From NCBI GenBank assembly GCA_964605385.1, contig CAZSCK010000002.1, positions 33,690 through 97,689 on the forward strand: a DNA stretch of 64,000 nt, read 5' to 3'. The DNA is from JAGLTQ01 sp964605385 (GTDB taxonomy: Bacteria; Pseudomonadota; Gammaproteobacteria; UBA6429; Thiohalophilaceae). A program made the translations under genes and the position numbers. The notes under the pieces were generated by a model, which saw nothing but the letters and a program-made list of their open reading frames with translations, ran no database searches and was not told the origin of the DNA. The stretch's first letter is position 1; every line of letters begins with the position of its first letter. This document shows positions 7,984 to 15,605 of the stretch, one piece after another.

Positions 7984-9237
7984 TTAACTTATTTTAGCTG
8001 ATAAATGCGCTATACGCACGGGAGCAGGTGGGTGTGAGTCATGAAATGCTGAATATAATGGATCCGGTGTCAGGGTATTCGCATTATCACGATACAGTTT
8101 TACCAATGCTTTAATCAATGTTTGTGGTTGGCTTTGTTCGGCGGCAAAGTCATCGGCCTCAAACTCATGTTTACGGCTAAGGTAAGACATAACAGGTTGT
8201 AGATAGATGCTGAAAAGCGGCATTACCATGCTAAACAAAATAAGTGCCATATAAGTTGATGCATGACTAACACCCAGTACAGTGTAAAAAGCTTCTTGCT
8301 TAATAAGCCATGCAAGTATTGCTAGCCCAACTAAAGTGATAACAGCATTTAATATAAGACCTTTACGCACATGATGGTGTTTGAAATGACCTAATTCATG
8401 AGCAAGTACAGCTTCAACTTCATTCGCATCTAAGGTTTCAAGTAAGGTATCAAAAAAGACAATACGTTTATTTTTGCCCAAACCTGTGAAGTAAGCATTG
8501 CCGTGGCTTGAACGTTTAGAACCATCCATAACAAAAATGCCGTTGCTGGCGAAACCACAGCGATTCATTAATGTGGTAATGCGCTCACGTAGTTCTTCAT
8601 TTTCTAGAGGCATGAACTTGTTAAATAACGGAGCAATAAAAGTTGGGAAAACCCATGAAATTAAAAGCCCAAAACTGAGTAGTACAGCCCAAACGTAAAC
8701 CCACCAAAAGGGTGATGCATCTTGCATTAACCATAGAATTCCACCAATTAATGGTACTGCTAAGACCAGGGTGAGGGCAGTTTGCATCAACATGTCTTTA
8801 ATAAATTGTGCCGCGGTCATACGGTTAAAACCAAAACGTTGTTCTATTTTGAATGTGCGGTAAAGCGTGAATGGTAAATCAATAATGGCAGAAATAAACA
8901 GAATGCTGAAGATAACGGCAAGCCCCGTGATAATTTCACTATAGCCATAAGCACGTAAGAAAGTATCAATTAATTCTAATCCGCCACCTAAAGTCCATCC
9001 TAGTAATAAAACTGCACCAAAAACCAACTCCATTTTATTAATGGCTAATTTAGTCGTAGTGTAATCTGCAGCTTTTTGATGTTGTTCCAGCGTAATTTGC
9101 CCGGCGAAATCGTCTGGCACAGCTGCACGATTTACTGCTATCGCATTTATTTGCCGATTAGAAAGCCAAAGTTGAATAATAAGAGAAAGCAGCAGAGCTA
9201 AAATAAATAAAATACTAAACGTTTCCATAATAACCAT
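7984..9237 (-). CDS. Membrane M48 family metalloprotease (Ste24-like)
   Basis: A 417-residue zinc protease with several transmembrane helices (about 5-25, 70-95, 103-125, 150-172, 180-200, 296-315, 325-345). The zinc-binding HELGH motif is at 280-284. The third ligand is probably E358 in HEFEADDFA, the Ste24-type arrangement. It probably cleaves membrane or membrane-associated proteins. Bacterial substrates of this subfamily are poorly defined, and prenyl processing should not be assumed. Translation could begin at 9237 or at the Met three codons later (9228). It is divergent from orn and heads the protease-cytochrome-rsgA group. Confidence 0.88.
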   Translation of the reverse strand: MVIMETFSILFILALLLSLIIQLWLSNRQINAIAVNRAAVPDDFAGQITLEQHQKAADYTTTKLAINKMELVFGAVLLLGWTLGGGLELIDTFLRAYGYSEIITGLAVIFSILFISAIIDLPFTLYRTFKIEQRFGFNRMTAAQFIKDMLMQTALTLVLAVPLIGGILWLMQDASPFWWVYVWAVLLSFGLLISWVFPTFIAPLFNKFMPLENEELRERITTLMNRCGFASNGIFVMDGSKRSSHGNAYFTGLGKNKRIVFFDTLLETLDANEVEAVLAHELGHFKHHHVRKGLILNAVITLVGLAILAWLIKQEAFYTVLGVSHASTYMALILFSMVMPLFSIYLQPVMSYLSRKHEFEADDFAAEQSQPQTLIKALVKLYRDNANTLTPDPLYSAFHDSHPPAPVRIAHLSAKIS

Positions 9238-9275
9238 TGTTTATTAATTAATTAAGATCGGCAGGCAGGTTAGCG

Positions 9276-9303
9276 TTTGCTAGAATGATTAGCAAGCTAA
9301 AAT
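9276..9303 (+). promoter_or_regulatory. Candidate orn promoter with overlapping inverted repeat
   Basis: TTTGCT (9276-9281), 16 nt, then TAAAAT (9298-9303) resembles a sigma-70 promoter 15 nt upstream of orn. The spacer contains TTGCTA-N7-TAGCAA (9277-9295), a perfect 6-bp inverted repeat that could be an operator. An alternative reading is an extended -10, TGCTAGAAT at 9278-9286. Confidence 0.4.
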
Positions 9304-9318
9304 ATAAAAGGGTTTTTT

Positions 9319-9861
9319 ATGACACAAAATGCAAATAACTTAATCTGGATCGATCTGGAAATGACCGGTTTAGATACTCAAAATGATCTCATTATTGAGA
9401 TCGCAACTATTGTGACGGACAGTGAGCTAAATGAGCTGGCAGAAGGCCCAATGCTCGCCATTCATCAGAGTGATGAAATTATGGGAGGTATGGATGAATG
9501 GAATACCAATCAACATGGAAAATCAGGCTTAACTGAGCGGGTTAAAAACAGCACCTTAACGGTTCAGGATACTGAGCGAGAAACATTAGAATTTCTGAGT
9601 GAATATGTAGCAAAAGGTGCTTCTCCAATGTGTGGTAACAGTATATGTCAGGATCGACGCTTTATGGCGCGGCTCATGCCAGAACTTGAAGACTACTTTC
9701 TATATAGAAATCTGGATGTGAGCACACTTAAAGAATTAGCCAAACGTTGGGCACCTGAAGTGGCTAAAGGTGTAGTGAAATCTGGAGCTCATCTCGCATT
9801 GGACGATACTCGTGATTCGATTAATGAGTTACGCCATTATCGTGAACATCTTTTTAAATAA
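9319..9861 (+). CDS. orn: Oligoribonuclease
   Basis: 3'-5' exoribonuclease that degrades 2-5-mer RNAs and the linear c-di-GMP product pGpG. In Pseudomonas this clears cyclic-di-GMP breakdown products. The DEDDh catalytic set is visible: D12 and E14 in IDLEMTGLD, D112 in QDRRF, and H158 with D162/D163 in HLALDD. The length, 180 residues, is typical. An AAGGG site lies about 7 nt before the ATG. It is divergent from the M48 protease. The c-di-GMP link is relevant given the adjacent motility cluster, but no c-di-GMP enzyme lies in this window. Confidence 0.97.
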   Translation: MTQNANNLIWIDLEMTGLDTQNDLIIEIATIVTDSELNELAEGPMLAIHQSDEIMGGMDEWNTNQHGKSGLTERVKNSTLTVQDTERETLEFLSEYVAKGASPMCGNSICQDRRFMARLMPELEDYFLYRNLDVSTLKELAKRWAPEVAKGVVKSGAHLALDDTRDSINELRHYREHLFK

Positions 9862-10052
9862 TAGTTGGACTATATATTAAGAGTGCAACATTAGTCGGTA
9901 GTAGTACAAAATATTTTGCAGGGTCATGAACTCGTCATTTTACGACGCTTAATCGCTTTGCAAAATAGTAAAAATCGTCAATGCATTGGCGTTTATAAAA
10001 ACAAGTGGTTTAACTCATTGTTTTAATTGGTTTTAGTGTTGTGTAATATTGC

Positions 10053-10068
10053 TGGTATGTGTTTTGCA
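10053..10068 (+). promoter_or_regulatory. Sigma-54 type promoter for the fliL operon
   Basis: TGGTATGTGTTTTGCA carries the invariant GG (10054-10055, -24) and GC (10066-10067, -12) with the exact 10-nt separation required by RpoN. The predicted start near 10079 lies 38 nt before fliL. FleQ/FlrC-type activators drive such promoters in polar-flagellate gammaproteobacteria, but none is encoded in the window. The remaining 9862-10052 spacer holds a palindrome, CAAAATATTTTG, and no gene I can support. Confidence 0.65.
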
Positions 10069-10116
10069 TTACAGTAAATACAGTACAAAACCCTGTACAA
10101 CAGGAATGAACAAAAA

Positions 10117-10665
10117 ATGGCAGATGAAGAACTCGAACTTGATGTAAATGAAAAAAAAGGCGGCAAGAAAAAAATCATAATGATTGTCGTCGGCATACTT
10201 CTTTTAAATGGCATCGGCATCGGCGCCTGGTTATTTTTAGCGGGTGCTGATAAGAAATCACCAGATGCAGCTGAAAAACAAGAGGCCGTTTTAGGGCCTT
10301 TAAAATATTTGACCATGGTACCCGAATTTATCGTGAATTTTGGACCAGGCTCTAAAGTACGCTACTTACAAGTTGATTTACAGATCGCAACACGGCAAGA
10401 AGATTCATTGGCGACAATAAGTACATATCGCCCTGTTATACGAAATGACATATTGATTGTTTTAAGCGGTGTGAATTATGAAGATCTTAAAGATCGAGCC
10501 GGTAAAGAAGCTTTGCAACAAAAACTTTTAAATACAATAAACAAAGTGGTTGTTGCAGCAGGGCATGCGCCTGCAGATGGCAAAGATACCGGGCATGGTA
10601 ATGCAGATGATCATGTTAAAGGTCCAATTGAGAACGTTTATTTCACTAGCTTTATTATGCAGTAA
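10117..10665 (+). CDS. fliL: Flagellar basal body-associated protein FliL
   Basis: Single-pass inner-membrane protein that surrounds or supports the stator near the MS ring. The 182-residue product starts with a very acidic then lysine-rich cytoplasmic tail (ADEELELDVNEKKGGKKK) and has a transmembrane helix at about 20-42. A periplasmic FliL domain follows, with the signature PEFIVNFGPGSKVRYLQVDLQ and a C-terminal NVYFTSFIMQ. The long linker with His, Asp and Lys (about 150-170) is variable in the family. It is the first gene of the fliL-to-fliA series. Confidence 0.94.
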   Translation: MADEELELDVNEKKGGKKKIIMIVVGILLLNGIGIGAWLFLAGADKKSPDAAEKQEAVLGPLKYLTMVPEFIVNFGPGSKVRYLQVDLQIATRQEDSLATISTYRPVIRNDILIVLSGVNYEDLKDRAGKEALQQKLLNTINKVVVAAGHAPADGKDTGHGNADDHVKGPIENVYFTSFIMQ

Positions 10666-10675
10666 GGAATAAAAA

Positions 10676-11713
10676 ATGTCGGCTAACGAACTATTATCAC
10701 AAGATGAAATTGATGCGCTCTTACATGGCGTAGATGATGGTGATGTAGAAACAGAAAACGACCTCGAGCTACAAGATGGTGTTGCACGGGAATTTGATTT
10801 TGCATCGCATGATCGAATTGTTCGTGGTCGTATGCCGACATTGGAAATGATAAATGAACGCTTTGCACGTAGCTTCCGTATAAGTTTATTTAATATGTTA
10901 CGTCGTCCAATCGAAATTTCGGTGAGTGGCGTACAGATGGTGAAATTTTCAGAATATGTTCATAGCATGTATGTTCCAACCAGTTTGAATATTGTAAAAA
11001 TACACCCTTTACGCGGTAATGCTTTATGTGTGTTTGATCCAAAACTTGTTTTTATTCTGGTAGATAACTATTACGGTGGTGTTGGTCGGCATGCGAAAAT
11101 TGAAGGGCGTGATTTTTCAGCAACAGAACAGCGTGTTGTTAGTCTTGTATTGCATGATGCCTTTAAAGATTTACAAGATGCATGGAAACCTGTTTTAAAG
11201 ATTAATTTTGAATTTAATAGCGTGGAAGTAAACCCTCAGTTTGCCAACATTGTGAGCCCAACTGAAGTTGTTGTCGTATCAACATTTCATATTGAGTTAG
11301 ATGGTGGTTCTGGAGATTTTCAGGTGACCATTCCTTATTCAATGGTTGAACCCATTCGTGATTTACTTGATGCCGGTATTGCCAGTGATGTTGCGGATAA
11401 AGATGAACGCTGGGTTATTTCTTTACGTGAAGAAATTAAAGTTGCCGAAGTTAAACTGTCATGCACTTTAACAGATATTGAACTGCCATTGATTGATGTA
11501 TTAAACCTTCGGGAAGGTGATATTTTACCAATTTCGATGCCAGAGACTATGACACTGCGTGCTGAAGATATTCCTGTATTACGTGGAAAACTAGGTGAAT
11601 CAAAAGGAAGTATGGCAATAAAAATTACTGAGATAGTAGAACATAAAGTAGATAAAGAATTAGCTGTTTTAAGTACTTTAAATGTGAATGAAAAAGGTGG
11701 ACATCATGAGTGA
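10676..11713 (+). CDS. fliM: Flagellar motor switch protein FliM
   Basis: C-ring protein that binds phospho-CheY and changes rotation direction. The 345-residue product begins with the CheY-binding LLSQDEIDALLHG peptide (about 6-18). It has the middle CheC-like domain with FEFNSVEVNPQFANIV (about 178-193). The C-terminal SpoA domain includes LPLIDVLNLREGDILP (about 270-285). It starts 10 nt after fliL and overlaps the start of fliN by 8 nt, so fliLMN is translationally coupled. Confidence 0.97.
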   Translation: MSANELLSQDEIDALLHGVDDGDVETENDLELQDGVAREFDFASHDRIVRGRMPTLEMINERFARSFRISLFNMLRRPIEISVSGVQMVKFSEYVHSMYVPTSLNIVKIHPLRGNALCVFDPKLVFILVDNYYGGVGRHAKIEGRDFSATEQRVVSLVLHDAFKDLQDAWKPVLKINFEFNSVEVNPQFANIVSPTEVVVVSTFHIELDGGSGDFQVTIPYSMVEPIRDLLDAGIASDVADKDERWVISLREEIKVAEVKLSCTLTDIELPLIDVLNLREGDILPISMPETMTLRAEDIPVLRGKLGESKGSMAIKITEIVEHKVDKELAVLSTLNVNEKGGHHE

Positions 11714-12149
11714 TGGTGAAGAAGGTGCAGATGATTCAATGGACGAATGGGCAGCGGCAATGGAAGAGGCAGGTACGCCAATGGAAGAGACAAAGCCTAT
11801 GGAAGAAATTACAGCAGGCTCTGCTTTAGGAGCAGAAAATGTTGTATTAGATAAACTGGAAAGTTCAACAAGCTTATCTTCTGGCGAAGATTTAAATCTT
11901 GATGTTATTTTAGATATCCCTGTGACCATTTCAATGGAAATCGGCAGTACTAAAATCAATATTCGTAATTTATTACAACTTAACCAGGGTTCGGTTGTTG
12001 AGCTTGATCGCATGGCAGGTGAACCATTAGATGTTGTTGTTAACGGAACATTAATTGCGCATGGTGAAGTTGTTGTGGTTAACGAAAAGTTTGGTATTCG
12101 ACTAACTGATATTATTAGTCCGGCTGAGCGAGTTAAGAAACTTAAATAA
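11706..12149 (+). CDS. fliN: Flagellar motor switch protein FliN
   Basis: C-ring protein of the SpoA family, working with FliM and FliG in switching and export. The N-terminal half is acidic and low-complexity (DEWAAAMEEAG repeated in varied form). The C-terminal SpoA domain spans about residues 65-147, with LDVILDIPVTISMEIG and GEVVVVNEKFGIRLTDI. An upstream in-frame ATG at 11688 is possible. The ATG at 11706 is preferred because AAGGTGG (11694-11700) lies 5 nt before it and most FliN proteins start with a short acidic Met-Ser-Asp-type sequence. This gives 147 residues. Confidence 0.94.
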   Translation: MSDGEEGADDSMDEWAAAMEEAGTPMEETKPMEEITAGSALGAENVVLDKLESSTSLSSGEDLNLDVILDIPVTISMEIGSTKINIRNLLQLNQGSVVELDRMAGEPLDVVVNGTLIAHGEVVVVNEKFGIRLTDIISPAERVKKLK

Positions 12150-12161
12150 CAGGATTTTTTA

Positions 12162-12620
12162 ATGCGCGCCCTTATCTCTTTTTTTATTTTGCTGTCTGTG
12201 CAACTGAACCATATGGCTGTTGCTGCAAATACAGCCACAGAAAAAGTAATACCCTCCCTGTCTAGTGAGCCTGTTGGTGTAGGCAATTATATTCAAATGT
12301 TCTTCGGTTTATTTGTTGTTGTTGCGCTTATATTTGGTATGGCCTGGTTTATGCGCCGTATGGGTAACATGAGTGGAATGGCAGCGGGTAATTTAAAAGT
12401 GCTTGGAGGTATTTCAGTTGGACAACGTGAACGTATTGTTTTAGTTCAGGCAGGTGATACTCAATTATTAGTCGGAGTTGCTCCTGGTGAAATACGAACT
12501 TTACATGTTATGGATGAGCCTATTGTTAACCAGGTAACATCGAGTGAAACGAATTCAAAAGTTCCTGCTGGTTTTGCTGAAAAACTTCATGCTGCAATAA
12601 AAAGCCGGAGTAAAGCATGA
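12162..12620 (+). CDS. fliO: Flagellar biosynthetic protein FliO
   Basis: Small membrane chaperone that helps assemble the FliP ring of the export gate. The 152-residue product has an N-terminal signal-like hydrophobic stretch (about 4-22). A second membrane helix follows at about 43-65 (MFFGLFVVVALIFGMAWFM), then a cytoplasmic domain with LKVLGGISVGQRERIVLV, the most conserved part of the family. The start at 12162 follows fliN by 12 nt. The stop overlaps the fliP ATG (ATGA), indicating coupled translation. Confidence 0.93.
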   Translation: MRALISFFILLSVQLNHMAVAANTATEKVIPSLSSEPVGVGNYIQMFFGLFVVVALIFGMAWFMRRMGNMSGMAAGNLKVLGGISVGQRERIVLVQAGDTQLLVGVAPGEIRTLHVMDEPIVNQVTSSETNSKVPAGFAEKLHAAIKSRSKA

Positions 12621-13378
12621 AGTTAAAATCTAAAAGCTTTATTTCAATTGTCGTAATGATGTTTGCCTGGCTTATGCCTTTGCAGAGTCTTTACGCTGAA
12701 GTAGGTTTACAAGCTATTACGGTAACAACCGCTGCAAACGGTGAGCAGTCTTATACTGTTAGCATTCAAATATTAATATTAATGACGGCGCTAACTTTTT
12801 TGCCCGCCGCATTAATGATGATGACCTCATTTACTCGCATCATTATTGTTTTATCTATCCTGCGACAAGCATTAGGTTTAATGCAGGCGCCTTCATCACA
12901 AACATTAATTGGCCTGTCTTTGTTTTTAACCTTCTTTATTATGGCGCCGGTTTTTGATCGAATTAACACTGAAGCTTTACAGCCATACCTTAGCGAACAA
13001 ATGAATATAGAAGATGCAGCAGTAGCTGCAGGCAAACCATTACGTCACTTTATGTTCGGGCAAACCCGTGAAGCAGATATCATGACCTTTTCACAAATTG
13101 CAGGGCATGAAAAATTTGCTTCTCATGCAGAAGTGCCTTTTTCAATTTTAGTGCCGGCTTTTGTTACCAGTGAGTTAAAAACGGCTTTTCAAATTGGCTT
13201 CTTATTATTTATTCCCTTTTTAATTATCGATCTAGTGGTCGCTAGTGTCCTGATGTCCATGGGTATGATGATGTTGTCCCCTATGGTTATTTCTTTACCC
13301 TTTAAAATTATGTTATTTGTACTGGTTGATGGCTGGAACCTTATCATTGGCACCTTAGCCTCAAGTTTTTATGTGTAA
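12617..13378 (+). CDS. fliP: Flagellar export gate protein FliP
   Basis: Core subunit of the flagellar type III export channel. The 253-residue product has a cleavable signal peptide (about 1-27), as usual for FliP. It also shows the strongly conserved blocks MMTSFTRIIIVLSILRQALG, FLTFFIMAPVFDRI and FQIGFLLFIPFLIIDLVVAS. The final helix ends with the typical DGWNLIIGTLASSF. It overlaps fliO by 4 nt, with fliQ beginning 11 nt downstream. Confidence 0.97.
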   Translation: MKLKSKSFISIVVMMFAWLMPLQSLYAEVGLQAITVTTAANGEQSYTVSIQILILMTALTFLPAALMMMTSFTRIIIVLSILRQALGLMQAPSSQTLIGLSLFLTFFIMAPVFDRINTEALQPYLSEQMNIEDAAVAAGKPLRHFMFGQTREADIMTFSQIAGHEKFASHAEVPFSILVPAFVTSELKTAFQIGFLLFIPFLIIDLVVASVLMSMGMMMLSPMVISLPFKIMLFVLVDGWNLIIGTLASSFYV

Positions 13379-13389
13379 GAGGAAATTGT

Positions 13390-13659
13390 ATGAGTCCTGA
13401 AGATATTCTCACCATATTTCAACACGCATTACAGGTTTTATTGATGTTGATTTTAGTTATTCTTATCCCAGCATTACTGGTTGGCTTAATGGTGAGTATG
13501 TTTCAGGCTGCAACCCAAATTAATGAAATGACGTTAAGTTTTATACCAAAACTTATTATTACTGTTGTTACCTTGATGTTTGCAGGACCATGGATGTTAC
13601 GTTTAATAATGGAATATACCCAACAGTTAATTCAAGACATTCCTTATTTAGTGGGTTAA
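13390..13659 (+). CDS. fliQ: Flagellar export gate protein FliQ
   Basis: Small two-helix membrane protein (89 residues, standard length) that forms part of the FliPQR export gate. Helices lie at about 15-40 and 52-75. The motif MVSMFQAATQINEMTLSFIPK between them is nearly invariant in FliQ. It lies 11 nt after fliP, preceded by AGAGGAAAT. Its stop codon lies 2 nt before the preferred fliR start. Confidence 0.97.
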   Translation: MSPEDILTIFQHALQVLLMLILVILIPALLVGLMVSMFQAATQINEMTLSFIPKLIITVVTLMFAGPWMLRLIMEYTQQLIQDIPYLVG

Positions 13660-13661
13660 AG

Positions 13662-14435
13662 GTGATTTTTTCTGCCACTGAACTCACCGCGTTAATAGGG
13701 GCTTATTTATGGCCTTTATTCAGAGTTTCAGCAATGGTCTCTGCAGCACCTGTCTTTGGTACTCGCAGTGTCCCCACCAAAGTAAAAATCATGACGGCGC
13801 TGGCCATCACTTCTGTTCTGGTTCCTATATTGCCTACCCCTGAAGTGGATGTATTTAATCCTCTTTCAATTTTAATTATTGCACAACAAATTTTAATTGG
13901 TTTAATTATCGGATTTACTGTGCAGCTTGTTTTTAGTGCAGTCATAACCGGAGGTCAAATTGTTGCAATGCAAATGGGGCTGGGGTTTTCCTTGATGGTA
14001 GATCCGCAAAATGGTGCGCAGTCACCGGTATTGAGTCAGTTTTATACTGTTATGGTGATGTTGATTTATCTTTCGATTGATGGCCACCTGGTTCTGGTTG
14101 AAGTATTAGCTGACAGTTTTAAAACCATGCCTATTTCTGCTCAAGGCCTGGTTGCAGATGATTTTATGCAAGTCGTTCGCTGGGGAGGTAATATTTTCGC
14201 AGGAGGTATGGCAATTGCTTTACCTGCGATATCTTCTTTACTCGTTGTTAATATTTCATTTGGTATTATGACGCGTTCTGCACCACAGTTAAATATTTTC
14301 GCTATTGGTTTTCCTATCACCATGTTATTAGGTTTTAGTTTGGTGATGATTACCTTACCAAATGTCGCACCAAAATCTATTTCTTTGTTTAGTGAGGTTT
14401 ATCACCTCATACAATCTATTCTGGGTATCAAGTAA
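13662..14435 (+). CDS. fliR: Flagellar export gate protein FliR
   Basis: Third component of the FliPQR export channel, with about six transmembrane helices and the conserved region GLGFSLMVDPQNGAQSPVLS. The open frame extends back to 13590 inside fliQ, but that segment has no FliR similarity. GTG at 13662, just after the fliQ stop, gives VIFSATELTALIGAYLWPL and a 257-residue protein, close to the 261 of E. coli. The stop overlaps the flhB start as TAATG. Confidence 0.93.
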   Translation: MIFSATELTALIGAYLWPLFRVSAMVSAAPVFGTRSVPTKVKIMTALAITSVLVPILPTPEVDVFNPLSILIIAQQILIGLIIGFTVQLVFSAVITGGQIVAMQMGLGFSLMVDPQNGAQSPVLSQFYTVMVMLIYLSIDGHLVLVEVLADSFKTMPISAQGLVADDFMQVVRWGGNIFAGGMAIALPAISSLLVVNISFGIMTRSAPQLNIFAIGFPITMLLGFSLVMITLPNVAPKSISLFSEVYHLIQSILGIK

Positions 14436-15571
14436 TGGCAGAAGATACCGGTCAGGAACGCACCGAACAACCCACCCCCAAGCGAATACAACAAGCTCGG
14501 GAAAAAGGGCAGGTACCTACATCACGTGAATTAAATACCATGTTGATGATGTTAATTGCGGGCTCAAGCATTATGTTTATTGGCCCCGGAATAGTTGAAG
14601 ATTTTTTGCAGATGTTTAAACAACATTTAAACATTAGTCGTGAAAATATTTTTGATACAACCGCAATGCCCGTGATGTTAGAAAGCGCAATGATTGATGC
14701 ATTGATAACACTATCTCCTTTTTTTACTCTTATGGTTTTATCTGCGGTAGCCGGTCCGTTGATGATGGGAGGTGTTACTTTTAGTACGAAAGCACTTTCC
14801 TTTAAGTGGGATAAACTCAATCCCGTCACTGGACTGGGACGGGTGTTTTCAAAAAAAGGATTAGTAGAACTGGTTAAAGCGTTAGTGAAGTTTATTATTA
14901 TTGGTACAACTGCCATTATGTTTTTATATACACAGATGGATGTTTACCTCGGTTTAGGTTCTGAACCTTTAGTTCAGGCCTTACCCCACATGGCAAACTT
15001 ATTGATCTGGTCTTTCCTTGCGATTGCATCTGTACTGGTTTTAATTGCTTTAGTTGATGTGCCATTCCAGATCTATGATTACACCCAACAGTTGAAAATG
15101 ACTTTCCAGGAAATCAGGGATGAAAATAAAGATACAGAAGGTAATCCGGAATTAAAAGGTCGTATAAAAAATACTCAGCGTGAAATTGCACAACGCCGCA
15201 TGATGGCTGAAGTACCAAAGGCCGACGTTATTATTACCAACCCGGAACATTACTCTGTAGCCATTAAATATGATCAGGAAAATATGGCGGCTCCAATAGT
15301 TGTAGCTAAAGGTGTTGATATTATCGCGATGCAAATTCGAACAATTGCACGTGAACATGAAGTTCCTATATTACAAGCACCACCATTAGCACGTGCCTTG
15401 CATCATACGACTGAGATAGATGCAGAAATTCCAGCCGCATTATATTTGGCTGTTGCTCAAGTACTCGCATACATCTTTAAATTACGTACTGATCCACGTT
15501 GGCACAAACGTAAGAAAGAACACAAGATAAATGATCTTCCTATCCCTGATGATATGAAGTTCGATAAGTAA
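14435..15571 (+). CDS. flhB: Flagellar export switch protein FlhB
   Basis: Export-gate protein that switches substrate specificity from hook to filament after self-cleavage. The 378-residue product begins with the family signature ERTEQPTPKRIQQAREKGQ. It has four transmembrane helices (about 37-55, 88-115, 145-165, 185-210) and a cytoplasmic domain. The autocleavage tetrapeptide is NPEH (269-272) rather than the textbook NPTH. The Asn-Pro scissile bond and the His are kept. It overlaps fliR by 1 nt, and flhA follows after 34 nt. Confidence 0.95.
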   Translation: MAEDTGQERTEQPTPKRIQQAREKGQVPTSRELNTMLMMLIAGSSIMFIGPGIVEDFLQMFKQHLNISRENIFDTTAMPVMLESAMIDALITLSPFFTLMVLSAVAGPLMMGGVTFSTKALSFKWDKLNPVTGLGRVFSKKGLVELVKALVKFIIIGTTAIMFLYTQMDVYLGLGSEPLVQALPHMANLLIWSFLAIASVLVLIALVDVPFQIYDYTQQLKMTFQEIRDENKDTEGNPELKGRIKNTQREIAQRRMMAEVPKADVIITNPEHYSVAIKYDQENMAAPIVVAKGVDIIAMQIRTIAREHEVPILQAPPLARALHHTTEIDAEIPAALYLAVAQVLAYIFKLRTDPRWHKRKKEHKINDLPIPDDMKFDK

Positions 15572-15605
15572 ATTTGTAAATTGAATTTAATATAAGGGTA
15601 TCACT

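Noticed and set aside
10023..10316. 97-codon minus-strand frame opposite the fliL start
   Set aside because: It is antisense to the conserved FliL N-terminus and covers the sigma-54-type promoter. It is Ser/Phe-rich shadow sequence.
11678..12286. 202-codon minus-strand frame opposite fliN/fliO
   Set aside because: It is the Ser/Thr-rich antisense shadow of the acidic fliN coding sequence. It has no ribosome binding site and no recognisable domain.
13590..13661. Upstream extension of fliR inside fliQ
   Set aside because: The extra 24 residues show no FliR similarity. GTG at 13662 gives the correct N-terminus and length.
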